From Mediterraneibacter butyricigenes (GTDB lineage: Bacteria > Bacillota > Clostridia > Lachnospirales > Lachnospiraceae), in contig NZ_BHGK01000001.1 of assembly GCF_003574295.1 (NCBI RefSeq), positions 124,001-188,000 on the forward strand: a DNA stretch of 64,000 nt, read 5' to 3'. Position numbers and translations under genes: made by a program. The first letter of the stretch is position 1; each line of letters opens with the position of its first letter. Shown here one piece after another: positions 1 through 8,324 of the stretch. The notes below the pieces were generated by a model. It was not told where the DNA came from. It made no database searches and saw only the letters and a program-made list of their open reading frames with translations.

Positions 1-311
1 GATACAACAACCTTATTTGGTAAACAGATGATACTTTCTCCATTCTTCGAAATCGCGCGCTGGTGTACACAGATCTGATCCGGGCAGTCTGCGGATTTCA
101 TTTTCGCCTCTCCGTCCCGGATCTCCAGTACATTTGTCTCATTAATCTGAATCTCCTGTTCCGAAGAAAGCTGATATCTTCCGTATTCTTTTCCATCGAC
201 TGTAATCAGAACACTTCCGCTTTCTGAATCCAACATAAAAAAACGGATCAGTATCCATATGCCCGCAAGCAACAGAATGCTTCCCGCTAATATGAAATCT
301 TTCTTTTTCAT
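1..311 (-). CDS. NusG domain II-containing protein (3' end beyond window)
   Basis: The gene starts at the ATG at 311-309 behind an AAAGGAG site (about 324-330) and runs off the left edge, so about 103 residues are visible. It begins with a basic tip and one hydrophobic anchor (about residues 5-25), then a beta-rich domain with the pattern SADCPDQICV followed by CLPNK, typical of the NusG domain II (formerly DUF) family found in Firmicutes. Such proteins are often encoded next to apbE and Rnf genes. It is divergent from apbE across a 214-bp gap. The biochemical role is unknown; a membrane-anchored extracytoplasmic protein linked to flavinylation is inference from context. Confidence 0.75.
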   Translation of the reverse strand, partial: MKKKDFILAGSILLLAGIWILIRFFMLDSESGSVLITVDGKEYGRYQLSSEQEIQINETNVLEIRDGEAKMKSADCPDQICVHQRAISKNGESIICLPNKVVV

Positions 312-433
312 AAATTTATCTGACTCCTTTCGGTTAATAAAGAAAAATCCTCTTCTTTTACCGAATCATGGCTTCATCTTATCACATTGTCTTTCGCAAT
401 GCAACCACATGTTCGATTGTCAGCGAGTTCCGG

Positions 434-462
434 TTGTTATTTTTTCGAAAATTCTTTATAAT
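434..462 (+). promoter_or_regulatory. Predicted sigma-A promoter of apbE
   Basis: TTGTTA, a 17-nt spacer and a perfect TATAAT lie 64 nt upstream of the apbE start, in the gap shared with the divergent NusG domain II gene. No terminator-like structure was seen in this gap. Confidence 0.65.
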
Positions 463-525
463 AGAAAAAGATTCTCGTAAAAAGAACTTATCATTATTAC
501 TAAGAAAGGACTTACTCATTATAAT

Positions 526-1542
526 ATGAAATATTTTATAAACCACGGCATACCTCACAGAATATTTTCTGCACTCTTTCCAATCCTGCTGGTTGCTCTG
601 GCTCTGACAGGCTGTTCTACCCCACCGAAAAACGAAGGACTCTCCGCTACCGGATTTTATTTTGATACCGTCGTTACGCTCCAGGTCTGGGGAACCAATG
701 ACGAAGAGATTCTGAATCACTGTATGAAACTTTGTACCCAATATGAACAGAAATTAAGCCGTACCATAGAAGGCAGCGATATCTGGAACATCAATCACGC
801 CCAGGGAAATCCGGTCACAGTTTCCGATGAGACGATTCAGGTTCTGGAAGCCGGACTTTCTTACAGTCAGCTTTCCGAAGGCCGTTTTGATATCACCATC
901 GCTCCCTTAAGTATTCTCTGGGATATCGACAATAATCCCGGAACGATTCCCGAACAGTCAGCAATTGAGGAGGCCAGATCCCATGTAAACTATCAAACGG
1001 TACAGATTTCCGGCAACACGGTCACTCTTACAGACCCAAATGCAGCAATCGATCTGGGCGGAATCGCCAAAGGATATATTGCAGATCAGTTAAAAGCTTA
1101 TTTAAAAGACCAGGGCATCGAACACGCCTGGATCAGTCTGGGTGGAAATGTAGTCACCATCGGTACCAAAATAGACGGTTCTCCATTTCGTATCGGCATC
1201 CAGAAGCCTTTTGCCGAAGAAAACACGGCAATCACAACTCTGGAAGTTACCGATCAGTCTGTGGTGTCTTCCGGAATCTATGAACGGTATTTCGAGAAAG
1301 ACGGGAAGATCTATCATCACATTCTGGATCCCGCAACCGGATATCCCTGCGAGACAGATCTCTACGGAGTCACGATTCTTTCCAAGAAATCTGTCGATGG
1401 TGACGGTTACAGTACCATCTGTCTTTCTCTCGGACTGAAAGAAGGTCTGAAATTCATCAACCAACAGGACGGAATCGAAGCCATCTTTATCACCAGTGAT
1501 TATAAGCTTCATTATTCTGATGGACTGAAAGATCTCAACTAA
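526..1542 (+). CDS. apbE: FAD:protein FMN transferase (ApbE family lipoprotein)
   Basis: The 338-residue product transfers FMN from FAD to a threonine in Rnf/Nqr-type subunits and related extracytoplasmic flavoproteins. It has a lipoprotein signal with lipobox LTGC (Cys30), so it should be anchored outside the membrane. The ApbE signatures are present: DLGGIAKGYIAD from Asp176, SLGGNV shortly after, and HHILDPATGYP near residue 264. The start is the ATG behind AAGAAAGGA. It is the only clear plus-strand gene in the window and stands tail to tail with the rnf operon, whose RnfG and RnfD both carry FMN attachment motifs. That makes RnfG and RnfD its likely substrates (inference). Confidence 0.93.
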   Translation: MKYFINHGIPHRIFSALFPILLVALALTGCSTPPKNEGLSATGFYFDTVVTLQVWGTNDEEILNHCMKLCTQYEQKLSRTIEGSDIWNINHAQGNPVTVSDETIQVLEAGLSYSQLSEGRFDITIAPLSILWDIDNNPGTIPEQSAIEEARSHVNYQTVQISGNTVTLTDPNAAIDLGGIAKGYIADQLKAYLKDQGIEHAWISLGGNVVTIGTKIDGSPFRIGIQKPFAEENTAITTLEVTDQSVVSSGIYERYFEKDGKIYHHILDPATGYPCETDLYGVTILSKKSVDGDGYSTICLSLGLKEGLKFINQQDGIEAIFITSDYKLHYSDGLKDLN

Positions 1543-1603
1543 AAATGTTCTTCATTGAAAGATTCCGCAAAGCTATAAGCACGTTACTCACTTTAACAAT
1601 CTA

Positions 1604-2083
1604 TCAACAGAAGAACCGAATCACACGCTGAAGATCATTTCCCTGATAATACAGCATCGGCCATTGATCCGGAAACATCGTTATCATGCGAATCAGATAA
1701 ACCAAAATTAACAGGATAAAAAAGAGTCCCACAATTTTCTTACAGATTGTGGCTCTTTTTTTCCGAAATTTTTCTGATACAGACTGGTTCTCTGAAATTT
1801 CTTCCATATTCGAATCGTTCTTTTTTCCAGATCTGACGATCACAAAAGCCATTCCCAGAACGAGTAATCCATATATCATAGGGTTTGCCTGCCACGCAAA
1901 AAGGAAATCTCCTCTCAGAAGGCCAAAGGCCGCCCTTGTCATTCCGCAAAACGGGCAGGGAATTCCTGTAAGCATCAGAAACGGACAGGTACTGTACTGA
2001 ATTTTTGATAAAATATAATAGAACAGGGCAATTCCAAGAATTGCCCCGCTTCCTCTTTTGAAATCTTCTTTCAATTGTCTCAT
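1604..2083 (-). CDS. DUF2752 family membrane protein
   Basis: This 159-residue protein shows the DUF2752 core: a hydrophobic segment, then TGIPCPFCGMTRA, a LLRGD motif and an NP motif before the next membrane span. Its ATG (2083-2081) shares one base with the TAA of rnfB, which indicates translational coupling, so I chose this start over in-frame ATGs up to 2146 that lie inside rnfB. Three hydrophobic segments are visible, with a basic cytoplasmic loop between the second and third. The function of the family is not established. Its position as the last rnf operon gene suggests a link to Rnf, but this could simply be a hitchhiking gene. Confidence 0.8.
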   Translation of the reverse strand: MRQLKEDFKRGSGAILGIALFYYILSKIQYSTCPFLMLTGIPCPFCGMTRAAFGLLRGDFLFAWQANPMIYGLLVLGMAFVIVRSGKKNDSNMEEISENQSVSEKFRKKRATICKKIVGLFFILLILVYLIRMITMFPDQWPMLYYQGNDLQRVIRFFC

Positions 2084-2883
2084 TATCCGATCTTTTCGAT
2101 GATCTTCTTCGGACATTTCAACGCGCATGCTCCACATCCGATACATTTACTGTAATCAATTCGTGCAATATTGTTCTCCACTTTGATTGCGTCGAACTTA
2201 CAGGTCTTTTCACACATCTTACATCCGATACATCCAACCTTACATGCACTCATTACGTCTTTGCCCTTATCGCAGGAGCTGCAGCGTACTCTTACCTTCT
2301 TCTCGTAAGGAACGAGTTCGATCAGCTTCTTCGGACATGCAGCCACACATTTTCCGCAGGCTTTACATGCTTCCTGATCTACAACAGAGATTCCGTCCAC
2401 GATATGAATTGCATCAAACGGACATGCCTTTACACAGTCTCCGTAACCGTGACATCCGTAATTACAGCTCTTCGGTCCACCGTTCTGAACGAAACTCATC
2501 ATAGCACAGTCTTTCACACCAGTATATTCATAATCCTGTCCTGCCTGTTCATTGGTACCTGCACAATGTACATAAGCAACCATACGAACCTGTTCTCCGG
2601 CTTCTACACCCATGATCTCACCGATCTTTGCGGCAACCGGGGCTCCACCGACCGGACACTGATCAATCGGTGCATTTCCTGCTGCGATTGCTGCTGCAAG
2701 TCCGGAACATCCCGGATATCCACAACCACCGCAGTTATTGCCAGGAAGAACGCCAAGAATCGCTTCTTCCTTTTCATCTACTTCTACCGCAAACTGTTTG
2801 TCCGCAAGTCCAAGGAAGATTCCAATGAATAATCCAGTACCACCTACGACAACAGCCGCTAAAATAATTCCTGTCATGCTCAT
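2083..2883 (-). CDS. rnfB: Rnf complex ferredoxin-type subunit RnfB
   Basis: RnfB is the membrane-bound iron-sulfur subunit that passes electrons from ferredoxin into the ion-pumping Rnf complex. The 266-residue protein has an N-terminal membrane anchor (residues 4-24), a CGGCGYPGC Fe-S domain near residue 51, and then several CxxCxxCxxxCP-like ferredoxin motifs spread over the C-terminal half, so it probably carries at least four more [4Fe-4S] clusters. This extended form is common in clostridia. The start is the ATG with AGGAGGA seven bases upstream. It follows rnfA by 12 nt and overlaps the downstream DUF2752 gene by one base. Confidence 0.95.
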   Translation of the reverse strand: MSMTGIILAAVVVGGTGLFIGIFLGLADKQFAVEVDEKEEAILGVLPGNNCGGCGYPGCSGLAAAIAAGNAPIDQCPVGGAPVAAKIGEIMGVEAGEQVRMVAYVHCAGTNEQAGQDYEYTGVKDCAMMSFVQNGGPKSCNYGCHGYGDCVKACPFDAIHIVDGISVVDQEACKACGKCVAACPKKLIELVPYEKKVRVRCSSCDKGKDVMSACKVGCIGCKMCEKTCKFDAIKVENNIARIDYSKCIGCGACALKCPKKIIEKIG

Positions 2884-2895
2884 TTCTTCTTCCTC

Positions 2896-3471
2896 CTATA
2901 TCAGTCCTGAGAATCCGAAGAACGCAATTGCCATCAGTGTTGAAGTCAACAGAACAATCGGCATTCCCTTAAAAGATTCCGGAATATCGTTGTATTCAAT
3001 CTTTTCACGAATTCCCGCCAGGAGTACGATTGCAATCAGATAACCAACACCTGTTGCGAATCCATTTACAACGCCCTGCAAAAGATTGTAATCATTTTTT
3101 ACGTTGTTCAAAGCCACACCAAGCACTGCACAGTTTGTTGTGATCAAAGCAAGGTATACACCCAGTGCATTGTAAAGTGCCGGCATAAATTTCTTCAGGA
3201 ACATTTCTACGATCTGTACCAGTGCTGCAATAACCAGGATAAATACGATTGTCTGCAAATATTCAAAATTCAGCGGTACCAGAATAAACTGATACAGAAG
3301 TCCTGCTACGAAGGATGCGATCGTAATAACGAAGATTACCGCACCACCCATACCAAGTGCTGTCTCTGTTTTCTTGGAAACACCAAGGAAAGAACAGATA
3401 CCAAGGAACTGACTGAGCACGACGTTACTTACAAGAGCAGAACCTACCGCAATTAAAATCAAGTTTACCAT
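2896..3471 (-). CDS. rnfA: Rnf complex membrane subunit RnfA
   Basis: This is a 191-residue integral membrane protein with about six hydrophobic helices, the usual RnfA/RsxA length. Conserved segments include SQFLGICSFLGVS near the N-terminus and ALITTNCAVLG in a later helix; the conserved cysteines in these segments are held by family knowledge to bind a cluster at the membrane centre together with RnfE. It lies 3 nt after rnfE and 12 nt before rnfB. It acts in ferredoxin:NAD+ electron transfer coupled to Na+ or H+ translocation. Confidence 0.95.
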   Translation of the reverse strand: MVNLILIAVGSALVSNVVLSQFLGICSFLGVSKKTETALGMGGAVIFVITIASFVAGLLYQFILVPLNFEYLQTIVFILVIAALVQIVEMFLKKFMPALYNALGVYLALITTNCAVLGVALNNVKNDYNLLQGVVNGFATGVGYLIAIVLLAGIREKIEYNDIPESFKGMPIVLLTSTLMAIAFFGFSGLI

Positions 3472-3474
3472 CTC

Positions 3475-4197
3475 TTAGTCCTCCTTCTTTGAAGCGGCCG
3501 GTGCGGATGCACATCCACCGCAAGTTGCACAGTCTGAACCACATCCTGACTGGATCTTGGAAGCATCTTTGCCCTTCTTTGTAAGGTTGATCTTTACCTT
3601 ATTCTGAATGGCTGCAAGGAATGCAAGTACCAGGAATGCTCCAGGTGCCAGGATAAAGATTGTAATCGGAGTGTATCCTGCTGTTCCTGTTGCAGAATCA
3701 GCAAGCGGAAGTACCTGAACCCCAAATACTGCTCCTGCTCCGAGGATCTCACGTACCAGACCGATTGCTACCAGACCAACGGTAAATCCAAGTCCCATTC
3801 CAAGTCCGTCAAAGATTGACGGCAATACAGGATTCTTGGACGCATAACTCTCCGCACGTCCCAGGATGATACAGTTTACAACGATCAGAGGAATATAAAT
3901 TCCAAGGGAATCATACAGCGCCGGAGTAAAACCTTCCATCAGGAACTGTACGATCGTAACAAAAGATGCAACAACTACGATAAAGGCCGGCATTCTGACG
4001 GAATCCGGAATCACTTTACGCAGAATAGAAATCAACATATTTGACATAACCAGAACGACTGTCGTAGAAAGTCCCATTCCGATACCATTCATGGCAGAAG
4101 TCGTAACCGCAAGAGTCGGACACATACCAAGCATCAGGACAAAGATAGGATTTTCATCGATAATACCATTCTTCAGTCTCTCTATACAACTATTCAT
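3475..4197 (-). CDS. rnfE: Rnf complex membrane subunit RnfE with Cys-rich C-terminal tail
   Basis: RnfE is homologous to RnfA and pairs with it in the membrane. The first 200 residues show the expected helices and the motifs LGMCPTLAVTTSA and VNCIILGRAE. After the last helix comes a cytoplasmic or external tail of about 40 residues ending in a CGSDCATCGGC cluster: Cys219, Cys223, Cys226 and Cys229. Four closely spaced cysteines could bind a metal or Fe-S cluster; this is inference, since the tail is absent from well-studied proteobacterial RnfE. The gene sits 12 nt after rnfG and 3 nt before rnfA. Confidence 0.94.
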   Translation of the reverse strand: MNSCIERLKNGIIDENPIFVLMLGMCPTLAVTTSAMNGIGMGLSTTVVLVMSNMLISILRKVIPDSVRMPAFIVVVASFVTIVQFLMEGFTPALYDSLGIYIPLIVVNCIILGRAESYASKNPVLPSIFDGLGMGLGFTVGLVAIGLVREILGAGAVFGVQVLPLADSATGTAGYTPITIFILAPGAFLVLAFLAAIQNKVKINLTKKGKDASKIQSGCGSDCATCGGCASAPAASKKED

Positions 4198-4209
4198 CTA
4201 CATTACCTC

Positions 4210-4788
4210 CTAAAACGCATTCTGAAAATAACCGAGGGCAGCGTTTACAGCTCCGGTAACTGCTCTTGATGTAAAGGTTGCACCACTGATCGCATCGATT
4301 GGTTCTCCTTCTCCTCCATCTTTGGATACATAGAACTTATCGGTCTGCTTCCCTACATACTGCTCATAGAAAGCCGGCTTCTGTGCATTCATTCCAAGAC
4401 CTGCAGTCTCGCTGATGGAAAGGAATGAAATACCACTGATGGTTCCGTCTTTCTGAATTCCAACTGTGATCTGGATATCTCCGCCGTATCCGTCACCATC
4501 TGTTGCGGTCACAACGTATCCTTCTTCACCAACTGTACAAACTTCATCGATCGTTGCATTAACGCCAAGATCACTGATCACCTGATCTGCGATATCCTGA
4601 TCTACATCAATCTGTTTGAATTCACTTAAATCTGCTCCCGGGAATACAGCCTGCCATGCTTCTTTTTTGGCTTTTTCCTGAGAATCAGCGATCGGTTTCT
4701 TAGTAATTTCATATACAAGTCCAAGACACAGACCTGCTACTACCGTAATAATGGTAAGGATTAAAGTATTCTTTATGATCTTTTTCAT
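4210..4788 (-). CDS. rnfG: Rnf complex flavoprotein subunit RnfG
   Basis: This 192-residue protein has an N-terminal membrane anchor (residues 7-27) and an FMN-binding domain that should face outside. The C-terminal motif AISGATFTSRAV contains Thr171, the predicted site of phosphoester attachment of FMN by ApbE (SGAT motif, established for the family). Its start ATG overlaps the last base of rnfD, and rnfE follows 12 nt later. The encoded apbE at 526-1542 supplies the needed transferase. Confidence 0.95.
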   Translation of the reverse strand: MKKIIKNTLILTIITVVAGLCLGLVYEITKKPIADSQEKAKKEAWQAVFPGADLSEFKQIDVDQDIADQVISDLGVNATIDEVCTVGEEGYVVTATDGDGYGGDIQITVGIQKDGTISGISFLSISETAGLGMNAQKPAFYEQYVGKQTDKFYVSKDGGEGEPIDAISGATFTSRAVTGAVNAALGYFQNAF

Positions 4789-5717
4789 TATTTTTCTCCT
4801 CCTTTACCAAATGGTTTTGGAAGAGTTACCTTTTCAATCAACGGAACCAGAAGGTTGCTGATGATGATTGCATAGGATACTCCTTCTGCGCTTCCTCCAA
4901 ACAGACGGAAAAGTCCGGTCAGAATACCGAGACATGCTCCATATACATACTGACCTTTCTTGGTGATTGGAGACGTTACATAATCGGTTGCCATGAACCA
5001 TGCTCCAAGCATCAGACCACCACCACAAAGATGTGCGGTAATATACTGAGGATCAAATCCATGTCCTCCGAACAGTGTAACGAAAATCACGAAAGTAACA
5101 ATATAGGTTCCCGGAATCCGAAGATCAATCACACCTGTCAGAAGCAGAATAATTGCTCCGATCATGATTGCGATCACGGATGTCTCACCGATTGTTCCGC
5201 GGATTGTTCCGATCAACATGCTCATGGTATCCACAGTCTGTCCTGCTTTCAGTTCAGCCAGTGGTGTTGCTCCGGTTACTCCGTCATAAATGAAGTAAGT
5301 CATCGGACCAGTAAAGGAAAGCAACAGGAAACATCTTGCACCCAGTGCAGGGTTCATGAAGTTCTGTCCCAGACCACCGAAAAGCTGTTTCACAACAATA
5401 ATCGCAAATGCAGAACCTAAAATTCCGATCCAGAGCGGAATCATCGGCGGAAGGTTCAATGCCAGAAGAAGTCCTGTCACTGCTGCACTTCCATCTTTAA
5501 TAGTAATTGGTTTATGTAACAATTTTTCAATCAAAGCTTCCCACAAAACTGCTGAGGCTGTGGTTACAATTACAACGAGTAACGCATGTACTCCAAAATT
5601 GTAAACACCAAATACCATCGCCGGTAACAGGGCAGCGAAGACGATATACATGATCTTGTCAGTCGTCATCTTATCCCTTACATGTGGTGAAGCCGAAATA
5701 TTACGATTCTCTTTCAC
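4788..5717 (-). CDS. rnfD: Rnf complex membrane subunit RnfD
   Basis: The start chosen is GTG at 5717-5715, preceded by GAGAGGTGG five bases upstream and placed 14 nt after the rnfC stop; this gives 309 residues beginning VKENRNISASPH, matching family N-termini. An upstream in-frame ATG at 5813 lies inside rnfC and adds a non-homologous acidic stretch. The protein has about nine to ten hydrophobic helices. The motif DGVTGATPL near residue 147 holds Thr151, the second predicted covalent FMN site in Rnf. It works with RnfG in the electron path and in ion translocation. Confidence 0.94.
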   Translation of the reverse strand: MKENRNISASPHVRDKMTTDKIMYIVFAALLPAMVFGVYNFGVHALLVVIVTTASAVLWEALIEKLLHKPITIKDGSAAVTGLLLALNLPPMIPLWIGILGSAFAIIVVKQLFGGLGQNFMNPALGARCFLLLSFTGPMTYFIYDGVTGATPLAELKAGQTVDTMSMLIGTIRGTIGETSVIAIMIGAIILLLTGVIDLRIPGTYIVTFVIFVTLFGGHGFDPQYITAHLCGGGLMLGAWFMATDYVTSPITKKGQYVYGACLGILTGLFRLFGGSAEGVSYAIIISNLLVPLIEKVTLPKPFGKGGEK

Positions 5718-5731
5718 AATTTCCACCTCTC

Positions 5732-7060
5732 TTATTTCTTCTTCCTCAGATTCGCCATTGCAATCTTCTTCATAGAACCAATTGACTGCTTCAGCTGACG
5801 TCTTGCAGGACAAACATAACTACAAGATCCACATTCTATACATTCCAGACCTTCTAATTTCACGAAGGCTTCTTCTGCGTGATGTTCCGCATGATCTGCC
5901 AGTCTGGAAGGGATCAGGCGGATTGGACAGGCGTCCACACACCGACCACAGTTAATACATGCTGAAGTCTGCTGTTTTGAAACAATGTCCTCTTTAAATC
6001 CAAGAATAGATGAGGTTGTCTTTGTGATCGGAGTATCCAATGTAAACATAGAGAATCCCATCATCGGACCACCGGAGATGATCTTTTCCGGTTCACTGGT
6101 AAATCCTCCTGCAGCGTCTACCAGTTCCTGCTGATTTGTTCCAAAGAGTACTTTAAAGTTTGACGGCTGAGCGACTGCGTCACCGCTGACTGTTACAACA
6201 CGTTCCATTGACGGAATTCCACGCAGTACAGCATTGGAAATACCAATCATTGTCTCCACGTTGTCAACGACACATCCGGCATCTGCAGGAAGCATCTTGG
6301 AATTGATCGCACGTTTGGTTGTTGCATAGATCAACTGACGCTCTCCACCCTGTGGGTATTTTGTCTGAAGTTCCATCACTTCCATACGCGGCTCATCTTT
6401 TACAGCTTCACGCAGGGCTGCAATACAGTCTTTCTTGTTGTCTTCCACGCCGAAAATACCTTTGGCATTGTCAAACAATTTCAGTACGACACGCATACCG
6501 TTTACAAGATCTTCCGTATTTTCCAGCATTCTTCTGTAATCCGCTGTAATATATGGTTCACACTCTGCACAGTTTGCGATTACATAATCAATCTTCTCCG
6601 GCTCTTTCGGGGAAAGTTTCACACGTGTCGGGAATCCTGCGCCTCCCATTCCAACGATTCCGGCTTCTCCGATTCTCTCCAGGATTTCCTCTTTTGAAAG
6701 TTCCTCTAAAGATTTTGCCGGAAGATGCTCTGCTTCCTCATATGCCCCATCATTTTCCACAACAATACAGTTCACCTTTGAACCGGTAGCATTGAAGTGT
6801 GGCTCGATTGCCTTTACTGTTCCGGACACAGATGCATAAATCGGTGCAGACACAAATCCGCCTGCCTCTGCGATCTTCTGCCCCTTCAGGACACGATCTC
6901 CAACTGCAACGACTGGATTCGCCGGTGCTCCGATATGCTGAGATAAAGGATAGACCAGATCTCCAACTGGTAACAGCTCCTTAATGGGTTGATCTTTTGC
7001 AAGGCTTTTTCCATCATTCGGATGGACTCCACCTTTAAATGTTAAAAGTCCCATTCTCAT
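5732..7060 (-). CDS. rnfC: Rnf complex NADH-interacting subunit RnfC
   Basis: RnfC is the soluble subunit where NAD+ is reduced (or NADH oxidised). The 442-residue protein begins with the usual LLTFKGGVHP, continues with a barrel-sandwich domain and a Rossmann-like NADH/FMN-binding region containing GMGGAGFPTRVK, and ends with two [4Fe-4S] motifs, CINCGRCVDACP from Cys368 and CIECGSCSYVCP from Cys407. The start is uncertain between the ATG at 7060 and the ATG two codons later, which is better spaced from AAAGGAAGG. It is the first gene of the operon, ordered C-D-G-E-A-B as in acetogenic clostridia. Confidence 0.95.
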   Translation of the reverse strand: MRMGLLTFKGGVHPNDGKSLAKDQPIKELLPVGDLVYPLSQHIGAPANPVVAVGDRVLKGQKIAEAGGFVSAPIYASVSGTVKAIEPHFNATGSKVNCIVVENDGAYEEAEHLPAKSLEELSKEEILERIGEAGIVGMGGAGFPTRVKLSPKEPEKIDYVIANCAECEPYITADYRRMLENTEDLVNGMRVVLKLFDNAKGIFGVEDNKKDCIAALREAVKDEPRMEVMELQTKYPQGGERQLIYATTKRAINSKMLPADAGCVVDNVETMIGISNAVLRGIPSMERVVTVSGDAVAQPSNFKVLFGTNQQELVDAAGGFTSEPEKIISGGPMMGFSMFTLDTPITKTTSSILGFKEDIVSKQQTSACINCGRCVDACPIRLIPSRLADHAEHHAEEAFVKLEGLECIECGSCSYVCPARRQLKQSIGSMKKIAMANLRKKK

Positions 7061-7093
7061 ACCTTCCTTTCTTCTTTACATCTAGCTTTAGAT

Positions 7094-7123
7094 ATTATAA
7101 TACAAAAAATCTCACAAAATCCA
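7094..7123 (-). promoter_or_regulatory. Weak candidate promoter of the rnf operon
   Basis: A perfect TATAAT (7094-7099) lies 34 nt upstream of rnfC, but the -35 region (TGGATT at 18 nt) matches poorly. It is the only good -10 element in the 184-bp gap between the S1-domain gene and rnfC. Confidence 0.35.
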
Positions 7124-7190
7124 GTAATACTGCTCAATTTCTTGTATATTTACGCATACAATCTTTGTTATTTTTTACACAAAAACATTC

Positions 7191-7222
7191 AAAAAATAGA
7201 GGCTATGCAGCCTCTATTTTTC
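7191..7222 (-). terminator. Intrinsic terminator after the S1-domain gene
   Basis: An 8-bp perfect stem (ATAGAGGC with GCCTCTAT) and a 6-nt loop are flanked by A and T runs on both sides, so it could stop transcription in either direction. It ends the rpiR-to-S1 operon 23 nt after the last stop codon. Confidence 0.8.
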
Positions 7223-7244
7223 TCACACATAACATTTAAGACGA

Positions 7245-8324
7245 TTATTCTTCTGTAGCTTCGTCCTGATTTTCATTTTCAAGAGCTTTCATGCTCAGGC
7301 TGATCTTCTTGTCAGCTTCGTTCAGATCAACGATCTTAGCTGTAATCACCTGTCCAACAGACAGAACATCAGACGGCTTGTCAACATGTGCTCTGGAGAT
7401 CTGGGAAACATGAAGCAGAGCGTCTACTCCAGGAGCCAGTTCTACGAATGCACCAAAGTCTGTCATTCTTGCTACACGACCTTCGATCACTTTACCTACT
7501 GCAAAGTCTTCTGCTGCGTTTGCCCATGGATTTGTCTCCGGGAATTTCAGGCTGAGCGCAACCTTTGTATCGTTGATATCTTTTACAAGTACTGTCAGCT
7601 CATCACCAACTTTGAATACTTTCTTCGGATTCTCAACTCTGCCCCAGGACATCTCAGAGATATGAAGCAGACCATCCACGCCACCAAGATCGATAAATGC
7701 ACCGAAATCTGTAACGTTCTTTACAGTTCCGTCGATTCTGTCATTTACCTGAAGTTTTGCAAACAGTTCTTTCTGACGTTCAGCTCTTTCAGCAACCAGA
7801 AGCTGTCTTCTGTCTCCGATCACACGGTTTCTTCTCGGATTGAACTCGCTGATTACAAATTCGATTTCCTGTCCGTCATATTTGCTCAGATCCTTCTCAT
7901 AAGAATCGGAAACAAGACTTGCAGGAATAAATACTCTTGCGCCCTCTACGTCTGCGCAAAGACCACCACCAAGGATCTGAGTTACTGTTGCTTTCAGGAC
8001 TTCCTTGTTCTCGAAAGCTTCTTTCAGTCTCTCGTTACCCTTTTCAGCTGCCAGACGTTTGTATGTCAATAACACCTGACCTTCTCCATCATTAACTTTC
8101 AGAACTTTAACGGTCATCGGATCTCCGACTGATACAACCGTTGTAAGATCAAGTGACTGATCATTTGAATACTCGTTCTTTGAGATGATACCATCTGATT
8201 TGTATCCGATGTTCAGGATAATCTCGTCCGGTTTTACATCGATAACGGTTCCGTCAACAACCTCCCCGTTATGTATTGTTTTAAATGAATCTTCCAACAT
8301 CTGTTCAAAAGATAATTCTGACAT
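7245..8324 (-). CDS. S1 RNA-binding domain protein (30S ribosomal protein S1-like)
   Basis: The 359-residue protein consists of four S1 domains in a row, at about residues 15-85, 100-170, 190-260 and 275-345, the last two with the strong pattern VTDFGAFIDLGGVDGLLHISEMS. That is shorter than the six-domain proteobacterial S1 and typical of Firmicute S1-like proteins. The start is the ATG at 8324 behind GAGGAGG. It overlaps the 3' end of ispH by 20 nt in another frame. In many clostridia IspH and this S1 protein are a single fused polypeptide; here they are separate. A role in mRNA binding and translation is likely. Confidence 0.9.
   Translation of the reverse strand: MSELSFEQMLEDSFKTIHNGEVVDGTVIDVKPDEIILNIGYKSDGIISKNEYSNDQSLDLTTVVSVGDPMTVKVLKVNDGEGQVLLTYKRLAAEKGNERLKEAFENKEVLKATVTQILGGGLCADVEGARVFIPASLVSDSYEKDLSKYDGQEIEFVISEFNPRRNRVIGDRRQLLVAERAERQKELFAKLQVNDRIDGTVKNVTDFGAFIDLGGVDGLLHISEMSWGRVENPKKVFKVGDELTVLVKDINDTKVALSLKFPETNPWANAAEDFAVGKVIEGRVARMTDFGAFVELAPGVDALLHVSQISRAHVDKPSDVLSVGQVITAKIVDLNEADKKISLSMKALENENQDEATEE

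Noticed and set aside
382-741. 119-residue minus-strand frame across the apbE start
   Set aside because: Overlaps apbE and its promoter on the opposite strand; no RBS and no recognisable domain.
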